Shown one piece after another: positions 57,913-64,000 of a stretch of 64,000 nt of DNA. Position 1 is the stretch's first letter. Every line of letters begins with the position of its first letter. The position numbers and the translations under genes are program-made. Origin of the DNA: Adiantum capillus-veneris (Eukaryota; Streptophyta; Polypodiopsida; Polypodiales; Pteridaceae); contig CM043952.1 of assembly GCA_014529385.2 (NCBI GenBank), positions 152,177,057 through 152,241,056 of the forward strand. The letters are read 5' to 3'. The notes below the pieces were generated by a model. It had not been told where the DNA came from. It made no database searches and saw only the letters and a program-made list of their open reading frames with translations.

Positions 57913-58193
57913 GATAAATTGAAAGCAATTGTTTTTGCAGCATTACTGTAGAGATACCACTTCTTTTCACTCAGATGTGTTTTATACTCTCCCCAGAATT
58001 AAGGTAAGTTGAAAGGAGTATCATGTGCATCCAACTTCCGCTATGTTGTTACTTCAAGCAAAAAAGACACAAGTTATTGAAACATATCACGAATTACAAC
58101 AATTTTCAAGATTAACATCACATTTAGAAGAATGTATAAGATAGAGAGACAATTAGAAATAATTTTTACTACTTCCAAAAGGTTGATTTTACA

Positions 58194-59748
58194 TCATGCA
58201 TCTGAGGAGTTCATAATTTTCTTGACCATTTCCTGGTGCCTCTCTTGCGCATAAGGAAACTTTCCAGTCAAGAGGGACTGCACTATGGCGTTTGGGTCAG
58301 TTGAGCCAATGCAAGCATGTTTCCCTATCTTTTGGGCAAGCACTTTACCACGGAAGCCAATGCCAAATGTTGTGCATATAAGGGATCTACGCACTAGGAA
58401 CACAAGATGTGCAGTTTGAGCAATGGTGCTCAAACACAAAACCTTCCTCAAAGCTTTCAACGACCACGTCATAAAATGGGCTTGGGGAGTAAATTCATTA
58501 TGGAAATGGCAACATTGCCAAGGGGGAGTTGTCCTAGGTAATGCACAAGGGAATATTGAGGTCCAAAGCCCGCTGTCCGCGTGCAACCTGCCCTTGCTGC
58601 AAAATCATCAACCTCCACGACGTCGTGTCATAAACCAATCAAGGTTGAGAAAAAAGAGAATGAAGGATAGAGTTTACCTCCTGCTCCTTGTCGTCCTCCT
58701 CCCTATTGCCCTTTCCATCCAAGTCAATGCTCCCATGCACCGCAGCTACGAGTGGTGGACCATCAGATGGGGGGTTATGTAGTGGCATAGGCATCCTAGC
58801 GGCCTGAACCTTAGCTTGCGTGGCTTGGAATTGTTCCTCAGCCACGTGTAGCTGCTTTGCTACCAGGACCTCTGCACACACAATTGCAATAGTGTCAGCA
58901 ACAGAGTCCCCAAGTAGCAAGAGCTTGCTTTCGAGGGCATCTAGCGTATTGTCTAAGGGAAATTTGGTGTTGTTGCATAGCATGCTCAATCATTCATCCA
59001 TGCATAGGCCAAATGCTTTCTCCAAATCATGCATAAACACATACTCCTCCCCATCCACTACCACTGAGGAGAAGTGGCTTATTTCCACCTTTGGGATAGC
59101 CTCATCCGTCGATGGTAGTGGAACTATAATGTCATTAGGGCCAGCCATGACGATGGATTTCTCTACCACCTCCTCGAGCCCCTTGGGGTACTCGAACTGA
59201 AGTGTTTGTCCTTCTGTTGCAAGGTTCATGGGGTCAACCACCTGCTCCTTGGTGTCCTTAATGAAGGACCCAACCTGAAGGTGTGCTAGGGAGCTCCTCC
59301 ATTCTAGGTTCCTTGCTCACCAAAAAGATGAATGTTGCTAGCCGAGAAAGGTACTCCACCCCCAACTTGCGCTTCTTGAGTACTGACACCCCGAGGCTTG
59401 CTCGCCCAAGAAATGGCTTGCGTTGGTGGCAATTTCTTGGAAATATCACAAATTCTTGGAGAAGGGGTGATCACCTTTGTGTATGTAGCACAAAAGATCA
59501 CAAGGCACCCAGATCCCTACATGTGGGGAGATAGATACGGAATATTTTATGATTTGCTCCTCCATGAATGCAAAAATCTCGGTGAATGTATCCATGTGAA
59601 GGGAAATCCTGGTGTCAAGGTCAGGGAGACGAGTAAAGAAGGTGTGAAGGTCCAACTTCACTTTGTATTTGGTGTCCTCAAGGAAGAGGATGAAGCGTGA
59701 CAAAGGGGTGGATGTGGGTGTAGATACAGAGGTTGTGGAGGCTTCCAT
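58194..59748 (-). pseudogene. Gene-like region of unknown function, opposing the H3-like copy
   Basis: On the minus strand, frames in sequence look coding. From an ATG at 59748 come MEASTTSVSTPTSTPLSRFI, KYKVKLDLHTFFTRLPDLD and ISLHMDTFTEIFAFMEEQI. From about 59240 come VDPMNLATEGQTLQFEYPKG and VVVDGEEYVFMHDLEKAFGL, a TGA, then LDALESKLLLLGDSVADTIA and VAEEQFQATQAKVQAARM, to about 58680. A last piece (FRGKVLAQKIGKHACIG, then ERHQEMVKKIMNSSDA) ends at 58194. Frame changes between pieces could be introns or indels. I do not recognise the family. A faint resemblance of the last piece to a BEN domain is not strong enough to use. With the transposase-like gene it could form a multi-gene element. 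Confidence 0.4.
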
Positions 59749-59830
59749 GTCTAGCCTAGGGTGCAGATAGAGAGGAGAGGAGCTCAAGAGTTGCAAACGT
59801 GAAAAGTGTGAATGAGTTATGCAACCCCCC

Positions 59831-59837
59831 TTTTATA
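59831..59837 (-). promoter_or_regulatory. TATA box upstream of the minus-strand gene
   Basis: TATAAAA on the minus strand, 83 bases before the ATG at 59748 and inside a low-complexity leader. Confidence 0.45.
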
Positions 59838-61799
59838 ATGGTCCCTTTTTTAAAGACATTATTTTCAAAAAAAAGGCACTTTCACCAAAAAATGATCTCT
59901 CATCTCAATGCGAAAAATTATATTCAAAGACATGATTTGCCGAAGCAAATCATGTTGATTACATCGGGGATTGTTTTTAAAATTACAAAAGTTACAAAAG
60001 TTATAAGAGCGATAGAATAGTTCCATCCATGCCGCAGTCCTCCTCGACCTTCAATTTGTCTTCCATTCTCTTCCCAATTATCCTTCTATAAGCATTCGAT
60101 TTGCCATATTTAACATTTCTAATTAGGTTGATTAATTTGGTTCTTAATCTTTTAATTAGTGTATGTGCCCTATTGTTTGCTTGTGTGTGGATGGGTTTTA
60201 TAAAACTTTAGCACCATTCACCTTGTGTGTGTAGCTTTTGATGAAGTGCCTTGATTGGCATGTGGTGATTGGAGAGGCCAACACCAAAGCAATTAGAGTG
60301 TGCTTAGCATAAGTGTGCTTTGAGATTGTAGTCTATGGTAAGTCAGACTTTGGTGGGATTAATTTGTGTAGGTGATGCTCGATTGATGATGTGATTAGAG
60401 TTAGTGATTCATGGCTAATCTCTATTGCATTGGATGAGCATACTCTTGAATCCTCTCATTCGATATATCCGATGCTCGTGCTTCCGTGCCCTGGCCAGGT
60501 TGCCAATCCTAGGATCGATAATTTTTATGGTCTTGGGTTGATTAGGCTATGCTACAATGTTCTCCAACATTTGGCACCGTTGTTGTGGATCGATAACCTA
60601 TGCTAGTGAGTATAGGATATTTAGAATAGAGTAATTTCACTAGTTTTGAGTGCGTGTACTCAATTTTGGTTTAATTCGATGATGTTTGTGCAAGTAATTG
60701 AAGCTAATTGTTGAGTTATGAATACCCCAAACCCCCAAATCCACCCCCAATTTCACTAATTTCACACTAACCAATACTAATTTCGTTTCATTTCCATGCT
60801 AATTGTACTAATTTCATGCCAATTTTTACTAATTTTTTACTAACTTTGCTAACCTAACCGCTAACATTTGATGTGTAATGCATGTTCAATCCCCTTGCAA
60901 GAGGTGGAATGATCACTTTAATCAAGTTAACTGTGCTAATTTATGCCTAATTTGATGATTTGAGTGTCTGATTTTTGGCCTACAATGCTCAATTTTTGAG
61001 CCGATTTGATGGTGCACACACTTGTGTGTGCAATGATGCATCTTTTCATGGAGCAAAGGAATAGATTGGAGTGTGATTACAATGTAAGTGCACTCACTTG
61101 CTCATGTTAATTCTTGATTGATTAATGTGGTTCAACGTGTGCTAATTATTTACTAAAATTAGGTGTGTAAATCAATTGACCTACACTTTGCACCTAATTT
61201 GATTCACTTAGAATGAAATTGACGGTCAAATTTTGACTAATGAACTTTGTGTGTGAAAAGATAATGCTGAATTCTCATCAAGAATTCATGTGTGTGCAAA
61301 TCATTGTGTGTGTAATGCACCAAAGAGGGGAAAAAACTGCCAAAAATTTCAAGTGTGTGCGTGCATAGAAATTGATACAATTATATCAATTGTATCAATT
61401 ACGAGAAATTGCATCAATTGATAGAAGATGGTGAGAGCTAGCGGGGTATGAGAGTAGATTGAGAGGAAGGAGTATTCTTACGAGAAAGATATACATCTCC
61501 TCATATAATCACTCATATTAGCATAGCTTAGCTTAGTAATTAGCATGGTAGAGGAGATGAGCATGCATTGAAGCTTGGATCTTGGTTGGATTTGCATCAC
61601 AAAGCCAAGGGTTGTTGGTGTAGGCCTCCCTTCTCACAAGCTTGGAGTAGGTGGTAAGCTTTCCATTAAAGCTTGAGAAGGAGAGAGAGATTCTTCTTCC
61701 TTCACACATTGATTGTGTGAGTGTGTAAGTGAATAATGCCTTTGAAAAATCAGCCCCCCTCTCTCTCTTGGTCGAACCCCCTTGCTAATTGCTCATGCT

Positions 61800-62145
61800 A
61801 CAACACTATTGGACCTCTCCAGGCCTAGCCAATGGAAATTAAGCAGCATAAGTGATAGCCTTTTGACATGTGTCCCCCTTTCCCTTTTGTGAGAGCTTTT
61901 GCTAATTAATTAATGCAACTAAACTCTCATTGGACCCCTTTGTCTCCTGGCCAATAGGAATCAGGCAAGCGCAAGCCATTGGGTTGCTGAATGCTCATTG
62001 GACCCCTTGGGAGACTATCCAATAGTCTTCTAGAGAGCTTAATTCCTATTGGTTCTTTTATTAAGTGTTTTTAAATTAATTAAACTAGACTTACTCTAGC
62101 CTAATTCTCATTGGTCCACCTCCAAGGCCATCCAATAGGATTTGA
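61800..62145. repeat. Run of ATTGG...CCAAT inverted pairs
   Basis: Four segments have ATTGG(A/T)CC followed 20-30 bases later by CCAAT, at about 61810, 61938, 61997 and 62110. A lone CTATTGGTTC lies at 62046. The intervening C/T-rich sequence is similar (CCCCTTTG, CCCCTTGGG), indicating a degenerate local repeat. Confidence 0.6.
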
Positions 62146-62215
62146 GTACACCTTGTGGGCATCTGGGCTAGGGAGCTGACATCTGTCCCTCTTTCCCCTT
62201 GTGTACAAAGGAAGC

Positions 62216-62216
<1 letters not shown>

Positions 62217-62258
<42 letters not shown>
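62217..62258. repeat. (TG)n microsatellite
   Basis: About 20 TG units. Confidence 0.95.
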
Positions 62259-62469
62259 TTTCTCTCTCATCCACTACTTCTTGGGCTCGCCCCCTCCTTT
62301 GTAGTGCTTGAGAAAGACTTTTGGAACACACACAAAGTATCCAATTTCCCTAGGCTTTTGACCTTTGGACACAAGCTTTGAATTTTGGAACCTTAGCATT
62401 TTGGAAGTCTTAATGGGCTGAGCCGTAAGGTCTTTGGAGCCCATTGTTGCACATAGATCTTTTGCAGAT

Positions 62470-62487
62470 GGCCCCCCCTTTGGATCC
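62470..62487 (-). promoter_or_regulatory. Possible polypurine tract
   Basis: On the minus strand GGATCCAAAGGGGGGGCC lies 140 bases after the gag stop. A G-rich tract at this point would prime plus-strand synthesis next to a 3' LTR. A nearby repeat of the TTTGGATCCCTATT word (62480-62511, plus strand) weakens the case. Confidence 0.4.
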
Positions 62488-62628
62488 CTATTTTCCCTCC
62501 TTTGGATCCCTATTATGGCCGGTCTGCTAGCTTAACCAATATTCTAGCTTTTTCTCCCCTGGCACTTTTCCATATAAATTGATCAGTTTAACATGAGAAA
62601 ATCATTTAGGAGAATTAGATATTGATTA

Positions 62629-64000
62629 TTATGACATTACCTCTCTCTTGAAATCATAGTCGTCCTCAACTATGGGGTAGAGAAGAAGCATCAATGCAGG
62701 AACTCGAGGTGAGTCTACCCAAGCTATAGGCGGTCTATTTTCCATGATGCGTTTAAGCATTAGGCAATCCTTTGCTTGATGGCCATACCTACCACACGCG
62801 TTACAAGTCCCGTTAAACTTTACTCTGAAAGTAGGGCATTCACTCGTAGTATGTGGGCCCAAGAAAATTGAGCACCATTGTTGCTCCCTTCTTGGGTACA
62901 TATGAGTGTTTTGTGGAGCACTATTACCCATAAGGCTTTCTTGGATGGCCTTGGTGAGATCTGCCAAATTCATCTCAGATATCGTTTGCTCTTTCATGAT
63001 TGGCTTTATCTTCATTGGCTCATGCCCTGACGCTTGCGAGCTACTAGACTTCGGCTCCGCAGACACTCTTTCTCCTGCAATCATTAAATTATCCTCCAAT
63101 TGGATTGCATTCATGGTGACTGCTTCCCAAGTAGTGATACCTCTAATGACTAGGCCATTATAGATACTTTCATGTCGTAGTCCCCTAATGAATCTATCGA
63201 GCAATTGGTTGTTGTTGAATCGCTCGTTTGGATTACATCGAGAATTCAAATTCTTTAGGCGACTAATGAAGTCTCTCACGGATTCACCTTCTTCTCGTTG
63301 GGATTTCTGGAGCTGAGAGGCTACACCCCAAAGTACTCCCTCTCGTATGTGCTCTTTCAAGAACAATCTCCTAAGAGTAGAGTAGATCGTTTTCTCTTCT
63401 ACTCTTAAGGTTCTATACCAATCTCCAGCCTTTCCGCTTGGGGTCAAACTCAAAGCCTTACACTTATGTAGCTCATTGTGCTCTTCCAAGGAATCGCACA
63501 CATGTTCAAAGACTTCCATATGCTTTCTAGCATCTCCGTCTCCACTGAATTTCTGTGTGAGCTTAGCTACTTGAACTGCCTTGCTCCTAGGCTCTCTATC
63601 AGGTGCACTACGCATGTTTTCCGCAATAGAGCGACCGATAGTTTGAGCAAATGCTGCCAAATATCCTATTTGAGCAGGTATAATGGGTGTATGTGCTCCT
63701 GGAACCACATGTGAGATGGGAGTTGGCCTTGGCCTCGGCATACGCGTGGCTCTTGGGTCCCATATTTCGTATGGTGGTGTACCAGACGGTGGTCCAAAGT
63801 TTACAGGCGTGGCCCTAGGCATAGGGGGTGCCTGATATGGCATGTTATTATTAAATGGCATGGCTCCACTTGTATAAGAGCTTGGATAATGCCATTGTGG
63901 ATTGTAAGCTCTTGGAATAATCGGAGGTGTAGGAGCTACATGAGGCTGAGGTACGACAGGTGCACATGATTGATACATACATGTAGGTATAGTTGGGGGC
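62629..64000 (-). CDS. Retrotransposon Gag protein, open reading frame continuing past the window
   Basis: The frame is open from the right edge to a stop at 62629. An internal Met at 63978 gives 449 residues, and the frame continues upstream (PTIPTC before that Met), so the true start may lie outside. A Pro-rich N-terminal region is followed by a Retrotrans_gag core (TQKFSGDGDARKHMEVFEHV, GDWYRTLRVEEKTIYSTLRR, EEGESVRDFISRLKNLN). A CCHC zinc knuckle CNACGRYGHQAKDC sits near the C-terminus, preceded by a Cys/His patch (WCSIFLGPHTTSEC). Gag would assemble particles and bind element RNA. It is the longest intact retroelement frame here. No protease or reverse transcriptase follows within 2 kb downstream, so the copy may be gag-only. 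Confidence 0.85.
   Translation of the reverse strand, partial: PPTIPTCMYQSCAPVVPQPHVAPTPPIIPRAYNPQWHYPSSYTSGAMPFNNNMPYQAPPMPRATPVNFGPPSGTPPYEIWDPRATRMPRPRPTPISHVVPGAHTPIIPAQIGYLAAFAQTIGRSIAENMRSAPDREPRSKAVQVAKLTQKFSGDGDARKHMEVFEHVCDSLEEHNELHKCKALSLTPSGKAGDWYRTLRVEEKTIYSTLRRLFLKEHIREGVLWGVASQLQKSQREEGESVRDFISRLKNLNSRCNPNERFNNNQLLDRFIRGLRHESIYNGLVIRGITTWEAVTMNAIQLEDNLMIAGERVSAEPKSSSSQASGHEPMKIKPIMKEQTISEMNLADLTKAIQESLMGNSAPQNTHMYPRREQQWCSIFLGPHTTSECPTFRVKFNGTCNACGRYGHQAKDCLMLKRIMENRPPIAWVDSPRVPALMLLLYPIVEDDYDFKREVMS

Larger units (their letters stand above)
59838..62465. other. Non-coding stretch, possibly including the LTR of the right-edge gag element
   Basis: AT-rich sequence with repeated ACTAATTT-type words (60750-60850), palindromic TGATACAATTATATCA-like sequence near 61375 and many CTAATT words. 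No domain in any frame. A polypurine tract at 62470-62487 on the minus strand suggests that the sequence to its left may begin a 3' LTR, but its partner would be outside the window. Confidence 0.4.

Noticed and set aside
58194-58330. BEN-domain similarity of the last minus-strand piece
   Set aside because: Only a vague pattern (DP near the end, basic and aromatic spacing); not enough to name a domain.

Overview
This window is nuclear DNA of a land plant with a large, repeat-filled genome. The evidence is Ty1/copia elements primed by initiator-Met tRNA (binding site TGGTATCAGAGC), a Ty3/gypsy element with two RNase H domains (Tat-like), a PIF/Harbinger gene with a spliceosomal intron, decayed pentatricopeptide-repeat (PPR) sequence, a plant-type SWIB pseudogene and dense CT/GA microsatellites. 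The PPR style would suit a seed-free plant such as a fern, but that is inference. I see no intact host gene, rRNA, CRISPR array or organellar segment.

Layout. 0-8 kb: a minus-strand retropepsin piece at the edge, a decayed gag gene (about 0.3-3.0 kb), a gypsy integrase scrap, a 940-bp element with long inverted ends (3391-4330), a tRNA-like SINE head, long GA/CT tracts, a hAT-type MITE with an 8-bp target duplication (6778-7131) and a long hairpin (7443-7571). 7.9-20.3 kb: a SWIB pseudogene, a LINE reverse transcriptase scrap, then three copies of one copia family. An old plus-strand copy (about 8985-13262) was partly tandem-duplicated (second unit 18612-20152). A younger copy (13366-18542, minus) then inserted into the first unit with target duplication ATAAG. 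20.9-22.6 kb and 33.95-34.3 kb: PPR remnants, lying on either side of a 9.8-kb Tat-like gypsy element (23811-33591; LTRs about 2.2 kb).

35.6-39.6 kb: a second copy of the first gag family, in which a 427/428-bp piece is repeated six times (36951-39515). 41.2-43.3 kb: a gag-only copia element with both LTRs and target duplication CAATG. 43.8-45.6 kb: a PIF/Harbinger transposon gene pair. 45.9-50.1 kb: a small inverted-repeat element, an orphan LTR/primer-binding site and many microsatellites. 50.2-53.5 kb is AT-rich and featureless to me.

54.0-59.8 kb is the most unusual part. It holds a decayed transposase-like gene of a family I cannot name, then an intronless, broken histone H3 gene with centromeric-H3-like features and its own TATA box. 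Two related hairpin MITEs follow, then an opposing gene of unknown function, also with a TATA box. 59.8-62.5 kb is non-coding and includes a run of ATTGG...CCAAT pairs. The right edge carries an open minus-strand gag (62629 to the edge) with no pol behind it.

Only the right-edge gag reads open throughout. The other coding features contain stops or frameshifts, apart from the short retropepsin scrap at the left edge, which is open but cut by the window. The window is mostly a record of nested insertion, tandem duplication and decay.
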